Source: Pseudonocardia acidicola (GTDB taxonomy: Bacteria > Actinomycetota > Actinomycetes > Mycobacteriales > Pseudonocardiaceae). From it: a stretch of 64,000 nucleotides of DNA. A program made the position numbers and the translations under genes. The notes under the pieces are model-generated. The model was not told the origin of the DNA. It worked only from the letters and a program-made list of their open reading frames with translations, and made no database searches. The number at the start of each line of letters is the position of its first letter. Position 1 is the stretch's first letter. Positions 56,407 to 64,000 of this stretch are shown one piece after another. The stretch spans positions 124,001-188,000 of the forward strand of contig NZ_JAAXLA010000001.1 of the NCBI RefSeq assembly GCF_012911935.1. The letters run 5' to 3'.

Positions 56407-57471
56407 ATGAATAGCGATCACTACCGCAGGGAACTGCTCAGGAAGCAGGAGCAGCAGGCTGCAGCCGAGCGCAAGGCGGGGGATGCCCGCAAGAAGGAGG
56501 CCGACAAGCGCGCTGCCGCCGCGAAGGCCAGGGCGGCCGCAAGCGGCACGAAGAGCGAGATCACTCGCCGCTCGAAGCACCGCGATGCCGAACGCTACGA
56601 GAAGGCGGCGAACGACGCGGCCAAGGAGGCCGCCGCCACGCAGGGCAAGGTTGCCAGCCTCGCGAAGGACATCGCCACTTTGCAGGCTCGACTGTCGAAG
56701 GCCGAGCAGGACGAGGCTCGGAAGCAGCAAGCAGAGCATGCAGCGGCTCGGCGGCGAGCCGATCAGGACCACCGGCAGCTCATGGCGAGGCTTGCTCGGA
56801 CCGAAGCTGACGTGAGTGAGCTGCGGGAGATGCGGCCGCCGAAGGCGGAGCGTCTGAGGATCCTGATGCTCGCAGCCTCGTCGGAGGGGGACCTCCGGGT
56901 TGGCCGTGAACAGACACGGATTCGTCGTGCGACCGAGAGCGCTCTGCACCGCGATCTCATCGAGTTCGAGGTGAAGTCCTCTGCGACTACCGATGACCTG
57001 CTCGACGGTTTGGTCAGGTTCCGTCCGCACGTCGTCCACTTCTCAGGGCACAGCAGCAAGGACTTGCTGGTGTTCGAGAACGACGTCGACCAGCCCCACG
57101 CGGGTGTCGATGTCGGAGCCGACGCCTTCGCCAGGACGCTGGGTGCTGTGAGCGAACCCCCTCTGCTGGTGATGCTCAACTCGTGCGAGTCGGCGGATCA
57201 GGCGGCTCGGCTGGTCGAGCAGGTCGTGCCGTTCGCGATCGGGATGTCTGAGAGCGTCGAGGACGGGACGGCGATCTCCTACGCCGCACGGTTCTACACG
57301 TCCATCGCAGACGGGACCTCGCTGCATGAGGCGCACGAGCTGGGCCGCGCGAGTCTGGCCCTGAACGGCTTGACCGGGGCCGAGCTGCCGCAGCTTTTCC
57401 ACGCAGCCGATGCCGACCCCCGCTCGCTGACCCTCGTGGTTCCGCCTGACGCGACCGAGGCGACGGGCTAG
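56407..57471 (+). CDS. Coiled-coil CHAT-domain (caspase-like) protease
   Basis: 354 residues from ATG 56407, with GGAGAGG 7 bases upstream. Residues 1 to about 145 are charged coiled coil, very rich in Lys/Ala/Glu/Arg. From about residue 155 comes a CHAT-type fold: beta strand ERLRILMLAASSE, strand HVVHFSGHS with catalytic His 215, and LLVMLNSCES with catalytic Cys 260. Both residues of the dyad are present. CHAT proteases act as effectors in several bacterial immune and cell-death systems, usually switched on by a partner. No sensor gene is obvious beside it. Its lower GC and Lys-rich codon use suggest acquisition with the recombinase unit downstream. No membrane segment is seen. Confidence 0.8.
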   Translation: MNSDHYRRELLRKQEQQAAAERKAGDARKKEADKRAAAAKARAAASGTKSEITRRSKHRDAERYEKAANDAAKEAAATQGKVASLAKDIATLQARLSKAEQDEARKQQAEHAAARRRADQDHRQLMARLARTEADVSELREMRPPKAERLRILMLAASSEGDLRVGREQTRIRRATESALHRDLIEFEVKSSATTDDLLDGLVRFRPHVVHFSGHSSKDLLVFENDVDQPHAGVDVGADAFARTLGAVSEPPLLVMLNSCESADQAARLVEQVVPFAIGMSESVEDGTAISYAARFYTSIADGTSLHEAHELGRASLALNGLTGAELPQLFHAADADPRSLTLVVPPDATEATG

Positions 57472-57512
57472 ACACCTGGCGGCGCTGCCCTCGGGTTGGA
57501 CCGGGACTCTCC

Positions 57513-57542
57513 TTGATCGAATGCATCGATGTTGTGTTAGAT
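57513..57542 (+). promoter_or_regulatory. Promoter of the recombinase unit
   Basis: -35 TTGATC 57513-57518, an 18-base spacer and -10 TTAGAT 57537-57542, 8 bases before GTG 57551. An inverted repeat TGCATC 57523-57528 / GATGCA 57540-57545 overlaps it and could be the operator of the small XRE regulator encoded in the unit. Confidence 0.55.
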
Positions 57543-57550
57543 GCAACCTC

Positions 57551-58659
57551 GTGGACCAAGGTGCAGTGCTGCCGGGGGCGGCGTCCTCAGTGCTGGTGTC
57601 CGGGGTTCGTCATCTGGACCCCGGCCCGGCGATGTTCGAGGCGATGTTGGAGGGCTGGTCACGCCAGCAGCGGTCGCGGTTCCTGCGGGCGGACGCGACG
57701 ATCAAGCCCCGGCTCGAGATGGTGCGCCGGTTCGCCCGGTTCTCCAACCAGTACCCTGGCAGTGGACACCGAGCGAGCTCGAGGCGTTCATGGTCTCGCT
57801 CTCGGTGGCGATGTCGACCGCCCGCAGCTACCAGAACGCGCTGCGGCTGTTCTGTGAGTACGTCACCGACGCCCGCTATGGCTGGCCCGGCGAGTGTCTG
57901 AAGCGGTTCGGCGCTGCTCCGCAGCAGGTGCTGCACGAGTGGAACTCGGTGGTCCACAACGTCGAGTTCGAGGGCCGCACATCACGGCGCCCGTTGAGCT
58001 ACGACGAGGTCCAGGCCTTGTTCGACGCCGCTGACGGGCGCGTCGAGGAGATCCGCGGACGTCGACGCAAGGGCGCCGCCGCCGCGCAACGGGACGCGGT
58101 GCTGCTCAAGACCGTCTACGCGTTCGGGCTGCGCCGTCAGGAAGCCCGGGGTCTCGACCTCGTGGATCTCCGCAGCAACCCGAAGGCAAAGGCCTTCGGC
58201 CGCGTCGGCGGACTGTTCGTTCGCCACGGAAAGTCCTCGCGCGGCAGCGCTGCAAAGCGTCGCACTGTCCTGACGGTTCCGGAGTTCGACTGGATCGTCG
58301 AGCTGATCGAGCACTACCTCACCGAGGTCCGGCCGATGTTCGTCCCGGGGGAGCATCCGGCATTCTGGATGACCGAGCGCCGCGGCCGGATGTCGCTGCG
58401 GTCGATCAACGAGGCCTTCGAGCACGCCCGCGCCGCGGCTGGCATCGACCCTGAGCTGGACTTGCACTCACTGCGGCACTCTTACGTCACGCACCTGGTC
58501 GAGTTCGACTATCCCGAACGCTTCGTCCAAGAGCAGGTCGGTCACTCCTACGCCAGCACCACGGCGATCTACACCGGAGTCTCCGACGACTACCGCAACC
58601 GACTGCTGCAGCGGTCGCTGACCGCGCCCAGCCTCGACCTCTGGGAGCCCGACTCATGA
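57551..58659 (+). pseudogene. Tyrosine recombinase/integrase with one-base frameshift
   Basis: The N-terminal core-binding part reads from GTG 57551 (VDQGAVLPGAASS, then RFARFSNQYP) in one frame. At the CCC run 57754-57756 the sense shifts to the next frame (WQWTPSELEAFM), as if one base were missing. After that the catalytic domain is intact to TGA 58657-58659: Arg in GLRRQEARGL, the HSLRH box, the GHS His and Tyr in IYTGV. Uncorrected, translation ends at 57901 with about 116 residues and no catalytic site. It may be a true mutation, an assembly error or a slippery site. The XRE gene overlaps its stop (ATGA). Confidence 0.8.
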
Positions 58660-58982
58660 TCAAGAAGATGGGCGTTCAGTGGCACCTGCGCCGACGCATG
58701 GCCGAGCGCGACCTGTTCCAGACCTCAGACCTGGTGCCGCTACTCGCCGAGCGCGGCATCGAACTCTCCCGCGAACAGGTTTACCGGCTGGTCACCCAGC
58801 CCCCGCAGCGTCTCTCGATGGACACCCTCGCCGCGCTCTGCGACATCCTCGACTGCAGCCCCAACGACCTCATCGAGGTCACCATTGTCAACGCCACGGT
58901 GCGCAAGACCGGCACCGACACCGCTCCCCGGCCCGCTCCGGAAGTTCGGCGCACCACCATCCGTCGCCCGCGCCAGTCGTGA
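58656..58982 (+). CDS. Small XRE/Cro-type helix-turn-helix regulator
   Basis: 108 residues. ATG 58656 overlaps the recombinase stop by 4 bases. The HTH domain spans about residues 10-75, with LSREQVYRLVTQPPQRLSMDTLAALCDILDC-like order typical of Cro/CI proteins of the HTH_26 type: short helix, recognition helix, then the DILDCSPNDLIEV ending. The C-terminal 30 residues are basic. It probably represses the unit's own promoter at 57513-57545. It is coupled to the next gene by a GTGA overlap. Confidence 0.82.
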   Translation: MIKKMGVQWHLRRRMAERDLFQTSDLVPLLAERGIELSREQVYRLVTQPPQRLSMDTLAALCDILDCSPNDLIEVTIVNATVRKTGTDTAPRPAPEVRRTTIRRPRQS

Positions 58983-61288
58983 CCTCTCGCAAGACTCGGG
59001 AGACCCGGCGCCGAGAACAGACCCAGCAGCGTCAGACTGCGATCCGAATGACGCTCAACTCCTCAATCGCCGATCTCGACGAGCGAGCACTCGACGAGGT
59101 CTTGGCCGCCGCACGAGCCACCGGCGGAATCGGGCTACGCGAGCTCGCTGACCACCTGCAAGCCCACCCGGACGCCCTGCTGACAGGCTCAACTGACGGT
59201 CCCAAGGTGCTGTTGCGGCTGCTTGGTCTGCTCGCCGTCGCCGGTTACCCAGTCGTGCTGCCCTGCTGCACCAGCTGCGGCAAGCAGACCGCGAACCTGC
59301 CGCGGATCGCCAGCAACGGCCGAGTCTGTCAAGCCTGCGGAGCCAAGAGCTACTTCGGCGACTGCGCGCGCTGCGGGCGGACAAACACTCGTATTGCCGC
59401 CCGCCGACCTGAAGGCCGGATCTGCTACTCCTGCTACCGCACGGATCGGATCGAGCCCTGCGCCCGATGCGGCCGCGACCAGCACGCCGTCGCCCGCCTC
59501 GACAACGGCGGCGCCATCTGTTCGCGCTGTTGGACCCCGCCCCAGCAGCCCTGCGCTGGTTGCGGACGCGTCGGCCGAGTCGTCTTCGTCAGCGACGACG
59601 GGCCCCTCTGCGTCAACTGCTACCGCCGGCACCATCGGCCCCGCGCGCTCTGCGGACGCTGCAACCGGGTCCGGATCGTCTCCCGCCGCGGCAAGAACGG
59701 CGCACCCGACCTTTGCGAAAGCTGCAATCCCGCCACCAGGGCCACCGCCACCTGCAGCCAGTGCGGCCGCGACCGACCGGGACACCGCGACGACCACGGC
59801 GAGTGGATCTGCAAAAACTGCACGCCCCGCATCCCACGGACATGCGCGCGCTGCCTCCGCTCCCGCCCCGTCAACGCGCTCCTCCCGCTCGGGCCAGTCT
59901 GCAGCACTTGCTACTGCGCGCTGCACGACCATCCCGCTCCCTGCGCAGGCTGCCGCGAGGTTCGCGTGCTCATCGGCCACGACGACCGCGGCTCCATCTG
60001 CGGGCCCTGCGCAGGCAGCGACCTCGACCCACGCTGCCGCACCTGCTACCGCCCGGGCCGCCACCACACCGGCGACAAGTGCGCCCGATGCGTGCTCACC
60101 GACCGCGTCGACGAGCTACTTACCAGCCCCGACGGCACCCTCAACACACAGCTCGCCCCCGTCCGCGAGCTCCTCCTCGCCGCCGAGCACCCCAACGGAC
60201 AGATCGCATGGCTCGCCCGCAGTGGCAGCGCGCGACTACTGCGGGAGCTCGCGAGCCGCGAGGAGGCGGTCACCCACGACTACCTCGACACATTGCCCCA
60301 GACCCGGGCGGAAATGTTCCTGCGCCAACTGCTCGTCGAAGCAGGCGTCCTGCCCGCCCGCAACGACGACCTCGAACGCATCCCGCCCTGGCTCGACACC
60401 TTGCTCGTCGACCAACCGGACCACCACGTCCGTCTGATCCAGCCGTTCGCCCACTGGTTCGTGCTACGCCGCGCCCGCCGCATCGCGGCCCGACGCCGCT
60501 ACCAAGCTCAGGCGGGCCACCACATCCGCATGAAGATCCGCGTCGCCCTCGAGTTCCTCACCTGGCTCGACACCCTGCAACTCGACCTCGCAGCGACCGA
60601 CCAAGCGGCCGTCGATCGCTGGCTCGCTGAAGGCACCACCCGCTTCCGCGAAGTCCGCTACTTCCTGGCCTGGGCTCGATCACACCGCCTGGTCAAGGAC
60701 CTCCGCGTCCCAACCCAAGCGCGGTCCCAGCCCGCAGAGATGCTCGACGAACAGGACCGCTGGCGGCTGCTCGAACGCAGCCTCCACGACACAACGGCTC
60801 CACTGGACACCCGCGCCGCGGCAGCCCTGATCCTGCTCTACGGGCTCCCCCTCATCCGCGTCCGTAGTCTCACCACAGATCACCTTGAGCAGCAGGACGA
60901 CGGACCCGCCTACCTCATCGTCGGCGCCCACCGCCTGCTTCTACCGCCCAAGCTGGCTCAGATGCTCAGTGACCTCGCCGAAGCTGGGCGCGGGCGTTCC
61001 CGCTACTCACCTAGTCCGGGCGCGCGGCGATGGCTCTTCACCGGCCTGGTCCCCGGCCGACCTCTAAGCGCCGAGGGCCTTGGAGCCAAACTCGCCGGCT
61101 TCGGGTTGCACGCCCGGCCAGCCCGCAACGCAGCCCTGATAGCTCTTGCCGCTCAGCTCCCGCCTGCCGTCTTGGCCGATCTGATCGGCCTGCACCACGT
61201 CACCGCCACCCGCTGGTCCCAGCTCGCTGCCCGCGACTGGCACGCCTTCGTCGCCGCCCGACCGGGGCATACCGCAGGCACCGAATAG
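58979..61288 (+). CDS. Nine-zinc-ribbon protein with tyrosine-recombinase-like C-terminal domain
   Basis: 769 residues from GTG 58979, overlapping the HTH stop. Residues about 1-90 are basic then helical. Residues about 95-370 hold 18 CxxC knuckles in regular pairs (CTSC/CQAC, CARC/CYSC, CARC/CSRC and so on), that is nine tandem zinc ribbons. From about residue 515 the protein resembles a tyrosine recombinase: a core-binding helical part (ALEFLTWLDTL), ALILLYGLPLIRV with the first Arg near residue 620, RPARNAAL with the second Arg, then LIGLHHVTATRW, where the nucleophile Tyr is replaced by Trp (about 745) and the box His is lost. It is probably catalytically dead, serving as DNA-binding partner of the recombinase. 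I know no described family for the whole. Confidence 0.75.
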   Translation: MTSRKTRETRRREQTQQRQTAIRMTLNSSIADLDERALDEVLAAARATGGIGLRELADHLQAHPDALLTGSTDGPKVLLRLLGLLAVAGYPVVLPCCTSCGKQTANLPRIASNGRVCQACGAKSYFGDCARCGRTNTRIAARRPEGRICYSCYRTDRIEPCARCGRDQHAVARLDNGGAICSRCWTPPQQPCAGCGRVGRVVFVSDDGPLCVNCYRRHHRPRALCGRCNRVRIVSRRGKNGAPDLCESCNPATRATATCSQCGRDRPGHRDDHGEWICKNCTPRIPRTCARCLRSRPVNALLPLGPVCSTCYCALHDHPAPCAGCREVRVLIGHDDRGSICGPCAGSDLDPRCRTCYRPGRHHTGDKCARCVLTDRVDELLTSPDGTLNTQLAPVRELLLAAEHPNGQIAWLARSGSARLLRELASREEAVTHDYLDTLPQTRAEMFLRQLLVEAGVLPARNDDLERIPPWLDTLLVDQPDHHVRLIQPFAHWFVLRRARRIAARRRYQAQAGHHIRMKIRVALEFLTWLDTLQLDLAATDQAAVDRWLAEGTTRFREVRYFLAWARSHRLVKDLRVPTQARSQPAEMLDEQDRWRLLERSLHDTTAPLDTRAAAALILLYGLPLIRVRSLTTDHLEQQDDGPAYLIVGAHRLLLPPKLAQMLSDLAEAGRGRSRYSPSPGARRWLFTGLVPGRPLSAEGLGAKLAGFGLHARPARNAALIALAAQLPPAVLADLIGLHHVTATRWSQLAARDWHAFVAARPGHTAGTE

Positions 61289-61316
61289 GGCCCCTGCACC
61301 AGCACGACGACGCGTC

Positions 61317-61347
61317 GGCGCGGGGCGGGCATTGCTCGCCCCGCGCC
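61317..61347. terminator. Bidirectional terminator at the right end of the recombinase unit
   Basis: An 11-bp stem (61317-61327 with 61337-61347, core GCGCGGGGCG) and 9-base loop, between the zinc-ribbon gene and the convergent HD-domain gene. Confidence 0.75.
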
Positions 61348-61387
61348 TCGCGCGCCGGTGCCCCCGCGTTGTGGAGCCATGACGCAG

Positions 61388-62044
61388 TCAGGGGGTGCGG
61401 GTCCAGCCGCGTTGTTCCGCCTCGGTGACGATCGTTCTCAGCGCCGTGCCGAGGGTGGCCGAGGCCTCGCCGATCGCCGACGTCCGGTGCAGCACCTCCG
61501 CGGCGGTGGCGCCGTAGGTGCGCCAGGTGCCACCCGCCGCCATCCAGTTGAGCAGCACCGGCTGCAGCCGGTCGAGGGCCTTGGCGAACATCGCCTCCGG
61601 TGTCGCCCGCGCCTCGAACTCGTCCCACAGCGCCCGTAGCCGGGTGCCCTGGTCGGTGGGCAGCAGCGCGAACAGCCGGTCCGCGGCGGCCTGCTCGCGG
61701 GCCTCCTGGCCGGCCCGCGCGGCGGCGTCGTACAGCGGGGTGTCACCCGCGTAGACCTCGACGAGGTCGTGCACGAGGACCAGTTGCACGGTGTGCCCGA
61801 CGTCGATCGGCCGGTCGGCGTACTCGGCCAGCAACGGCACCATCATCGCCAGGTGCCAGGAGTGCTCGGCGTCGTTCTCCCGGCGGTCGGCCGCGGCGAG
61901 CGGGGAGGCCCGCAGCACGGTCTTGAGCCGGTCGATCTCCACGATGAAGGTGAGCTGTTCCCGCAGGCGGGAGTCGAGTCCGGCGGGCAGCGGGCTGTCG
62001 TCCACGAGCAGGACGGGGGCGTCGGCGGGAAGTGGGTCGATCAC
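61388..62044 (-). CDS. HD-domain phosphohydrolase (YfbR/HDDC2-like)
   Basis: 218 residues from GTG 62044; the start is uncertain and GTG 62071 is an alternative. The HD metal-binding signature is visible as AEHSWHLAMM (His, about residue 60) and VLVHDLVEVYAGDT (His-Asp, about residue 88). The rest is all-helical, with a WDEFEARATPEAMFAKALDR segment typical of the group. Relatives hydrolyse deoxynucleoside monophosphates. It is convergent with the zinc-ribbon gene. A Nudix gene is divergent from it, so the two may form a nucleotide-cleaning neighbourhood. Confidence 0.82.
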   Translation of the reverse strand: MIDPLPADAPVLLVDDSPLPAGLDSRLREQLTFIVEIDRLKTVLRASPLAAADRRENDAEHSWHLAMMVPLLAEYADRPIDVGHTVQLVLVHDLVEVYAGDTPLYDAAARAGQEAREQAAADRLFALLPTDQGTRLRALWDEFEARATPEAMFAKALDRLQPVLLNWMAAGGTWRTYGATAAEVLHRTSAIGEASATLGTALRTIVTEAEQRGWTRTP

Positions 62045-62358
62045 CAGGGCACCGTCGCACGCCCCGGGCACGGCATGCGCACCGGTGTGACGAGGGCGGC
62101 CGCCGGTGCCGGACTCGCTCCGGCGACGGGCGGGCCGGTTCAGGTCGCCGAGCGCTCGGCCACCTGATCCTGGTGCGACGGGTTCGGGGCGCGCAGCAGC
62201 CGACGCCACTGCTCGGGGGTTCAGTGCGCCGCTGCGGCGGGGGCCACGAACTCCTCCAGCAGGCCGACGAATCGCGCCGGATCGCCGTGGAACCGGCGTA
62301 TCTCGCGGGTCGGGCAGGCCCCGGTGGGCGGCGCAGGGGGGACGCATAGAGTCGGTCG
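62045..62358. other. Intergenic region, 314 bases, with a possible gene remnant
   Basis: The minus strand at 62221-62310 reads TREIRRFHGDPARFVGLLEE then FVAPAAAAH and a stop. It looks protein-like but has no start codon or ribosome site, so it may be the tail of a lost gene. The remainder shows nothing I can assign. Confidence 0.3.
62347..62352 (+). promoter_or_regulatory. -10 box (TAGAGT) of the Nudix gene
   Basis: TAGAGT lies 6 bases before GTG 62359, with no ribosome site between, and fixes that start. Confidence 0.5.
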
Positions 62359-62847
62359 GTGCCCGCTCCCACATCCGACCCGGCGCCCGATCCGACCGGT
62401 CGGTTCCGGCTGGTGCCCGCGGCGTACGTCCTGCTGCGCCGGGGTGACGAGGTGCTGCTGCAGCTGCGGCGGAACACCGGGTTCATGGACGGCCACTGGG
62501 CCACCGCGGCCGCGGGCCACGTGGAGGCCGACGAGTCCGTCCTCGCCGCGGCGTGCCGGGAGGCCGCCGAGGAGATCGGTGTCACGATCGACGCGGCCGA
62601 CCTCGCCCCGTTGACCGGGATGCACCGCACCCGGGGCAACCACCGGTCCGTCGACGAGCGGGTGGACTTCTTCTTCGAGTGCCGGCGCTGGACCGGGGAA
62701 CCCCGGCTGGTCGAGCCGGAGAAGGCGGCCGACCTGCGCTGGTTCGCCCTCGACGCTCTGCCCGACCCGGTGGTTCCGCACGAGCGCTACGTGTTCGACC
62801 GGCTCCGCGACGGCGATCTGCCCCCGGTGGTCACGTTCGGTTTCTGA
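62359..62847 (+). CDS. Nudix hydrolase
   Basis: 162 residues from GTG 62359. The Nudix box GHVEADESVLAAACREAAEEIGV-like motif (G, E, REAAEE) lies near residues 54-76 and is complete. The following MHRTRGNH and RVDFFFECRRW strands fit small MutT-type pyrophosphohydrolases, and the C-terminus has the LRWFALDALPDPVVPH motif. It should cleave a nucleoside diphosphate linked to another moiety; substrate is unknown. The pirin gene follows 61 bases later with its own -10 box. Confidence 0.9.
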   Translation: MPAPTSDPAPDPTGRFRLVPAAYVLLRRGDEVLLQLRRNTGFMDGHWATAAAGHVEADESVLAAACREAAEEIGVTIDAADLAPLTGMHRTRGNHRSVDERVDFFFECRRWTGEPRLVEPEKAADLRWFALDALPDPVVPHERYVFDRLRDGDLPPVVTFGF

Positions 62848-62896
62848 CCCTGCACGACCGGTCAGGTCGGGTGCCCGCGAACGGGTGGGCGGACAG

Positions 62897-62902
62897 TACG
62901 GT
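62897..62902 (+). promoter_or_regulatory. -10 box (TACGGT) of the pirin gene
   Basis: TACGGT lies 6 bases before ATG 62909; no Shine-Dalgarno sequence is present. Confidence 0.5.
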
Positions 62903-62908
62903 AGTTGA

Positions 62909-63892
62909 ATGAGCAACACAGCGACCGACAGCGCGCTGCGGGTCTGCGCCGGCACCGCCACGGCGGGTCCGGTGCGCGAGCTGCTGCCGGCCCGGACTGT
63001 GCAGCTCGGGGCGAGCACCGAGGTGCGCAGGCTGCTGCCCAGCCTCGACCGGCGCATGGTCGGCGCGTGGTGCTTCGTCGACCACTACGGTCCCGACGAC
63101 ATCGCCGACGAGCCCGGGATGCAGGTCGCCCCGCACCCGCACGTCGGGCTGCAGACCGTGAGCTGGCTGCTCGACGGGGAGGTGCACCACCGCGACAGCC
63201 TGGGCGGCGACGTGCTCGTCCGCCCCGGGGAGCTCGCGCTGATGACGGCGGGGGCGGGCATCGCGCACTCCGAGCAGTCACCGGACCCGCACGCGCCGGT
63301 GCTGCACGGCGCCCAGCTGTGGATCGCACTGCCCGACGCCGACCGGGTGACGGCGCCGCGTTTCGAGCACCACCTCGACCTGCCGGTGGTCACCGACCGC
63401 GGCCTGCGCGCGACCGTCCTGCTCGGCGAGCTGGGCGGGGCGTTCTCCCCGGGCCGGCTCTACAGCCCGCTGGTCGGCGTCGACATCGCGCTGGACGCGG
63501 GCAGTGACGTGCGGATCCCGCTGGAGCCCGACTTCGAGCACGCGGTGCTGACCGTCTCCGGCGCGCCGGACATCGACGGCGAACTCGACCCCGGGACGTT
63601 CTGCTACCTGGGCTGCGGGCGCTCGGAGCTGCGGCTGCGCGCCGGTACCGACAGCCGGATGCTGCTGCTCGGCGGGGTGCCGTTCGCCGAGGAGATCGTG
63701 ATGTGGTGGAACTTCGTCGGGAGCAGCGGCGAGGAGGTCGCCGCGGCGCGGGCCGACTGGCAGGCCGAGCTGGCGGGCAGCGGCGGGAACCGCTTCGGCG
63801 CGGTGTGCGGCTACGACGGCCCGGCGCTGGCCGCCCCGGAACTGCCGGCGACGCCGTTGCGCCCGCGCGGGCGGACGGCCCGCAACGCGTAG
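62909..63892 (+). CDS. Pirin family protein (bicupin)
   Basis: 327 residues. The N-terminal cupin holds the metal ligands in PHPHVGLQT (two His, about residues 73-75) and GIAHSEQSP (His and Glu, about residues 117-119), all present. The second cupin is degenerate (ILDAG-, LGCGRSEL- and LLLGGVPF-like strands). Pirins include quercetin dioxygenases and redox-sensitive regulators, and which applies here cannot be told. The final 108 bases of the window after the stop hold no recognisable feature. Confidence 0.88.
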   Translation: MSNTATDSALRVCAGTATAGPVRELLPARTVQLGASTEVRRLLPSLDRRMVGAWCFVDHYGPDDIADEPGMQVAPHPHVGLQTVSWLLDGEVHHRDSLGGDVLVRPGELALMTAGAGIAHSEQSPDPHAPVLHGAQLWIALPDADRVTAPRFEHHLDLPVVTDRGLRATVLLGELGGAFSPGRLYSPLVGVDIALDAGSDVRIPLEPDFEHAVLTVSGAPDIDGELDPGTFCYLGCGRSELRLRAGTDSRMLLLGGVPFAEEIVMWWNFVGSSGEEVAAARADWQAELAGSGGNRFGAVCGYDGPALAAPELPATPLRPRGRTARNA

Positions 63893-64000
63893 CGGTTGAG
63901 GCCGAACCACCACGGGCGCCCGAGCATGGGGCGCTGACCGGTCACCGCCACCACAACCGGCAGCGGAAGCGTCCGCCGTGACCGCGGAGTAGCGGCGGTG

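Noticed and set aside
57472..61400. Direct-repeat attachment sites at the ends of the recombinase unit
   Set aside because: Only short chance matches such as GTTGTG were found by eye; no tRNA gene or convincing repeat is present.

Overview
The window is high-GC actinobacterial DNA. It has strong G/C third-position bias, GTG starts, mycothiol-type enzymes, GlnE and IdeR. The order miaB / membrane protein / DUF349 / dioxygenase-like / miaA / dapF / hflX / lexA / LysM / nrdR matches mycobacteria and their relatives. A Pseudonocardiaceae-type actinomycete, possibly Pseudonocardia, is my best guess; this is inference from gene content, not a database match. No rRNA, tRNA or CRISPR array was seen.

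Layout. 1-6.9 kb: the tail of an indolepyruvate:ferredoxin oxidoreductase, a structured leader plus M23 cell-wall peptidase, a DUF4192 protein, galE and ideR. 7-12 kb: a thiosulfate sulfurtransferase, then acuC next to a GNAT/acyl-CoA-synthetase fusion, which together form a likely lysine acylation/deacylation pair. 12-24 kb: class I fumarase, a lone molybdenum-hydroxylase large subunit, an EstB-like serine hydrolase, a fumarylacetoacetate-hydrolase plus mycothiol-dependent-isomerase pair, a two-gene operon of unknown function that includes a 58-residue protein, a short RNase II-family enzyme, a nitroreductase and a GCS2-type ligase. 23.7-34 kb: panB, nadE, a secreted TAP-like hydrolase, glnA2, a membrane protein, a GNAT enzyme and glnE. 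34-41 kb: a gluABCD uptake operon divergent from a two-component system, which converges on a TAXI-type binding lipoprotein that has no TRAP permease.

41-56 kb is the conserved tRNA-modification / lysine / SOS / deoxynucleotide block. lexA and a divergent LysM gene share an SOS region containing a 32-bp perfect palindrome that is two abutting SOS boxes. nrdR-nrdJ is preceded by two well-matched NrdR boxes. A frameshifted second LysM copy lies between the LysM gene and nrdR.

56-61.3 kb looks like accessory DNA. It starts with a small Lys-rich protein and a coiled-coil CHAT (caspase-like) protease. Then comes a three-gene unit translated with stop/start overlaps: a tyrosine recombinase with a one-base frameshift, a small XRE regulator, and a 769-residue protein with nine tandem zinc ribbons fused to a tyrosine-recombinase-like domain lacking the tyrosine. 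This unit, possibly with the CHAT gene, is the best candidate for an undescribed system. The right end (61.4-64 kb) returns to housekeeping: an HD phosphohydrolase, a Nudix hydrolase and a pirin.

Many genes start as leaderless transcripts, with a TANNNT- or CAGGAT-like -10 box 6-9 bases before the start codon. I used this, with Shine-Dalgarno sites, to choose starts.
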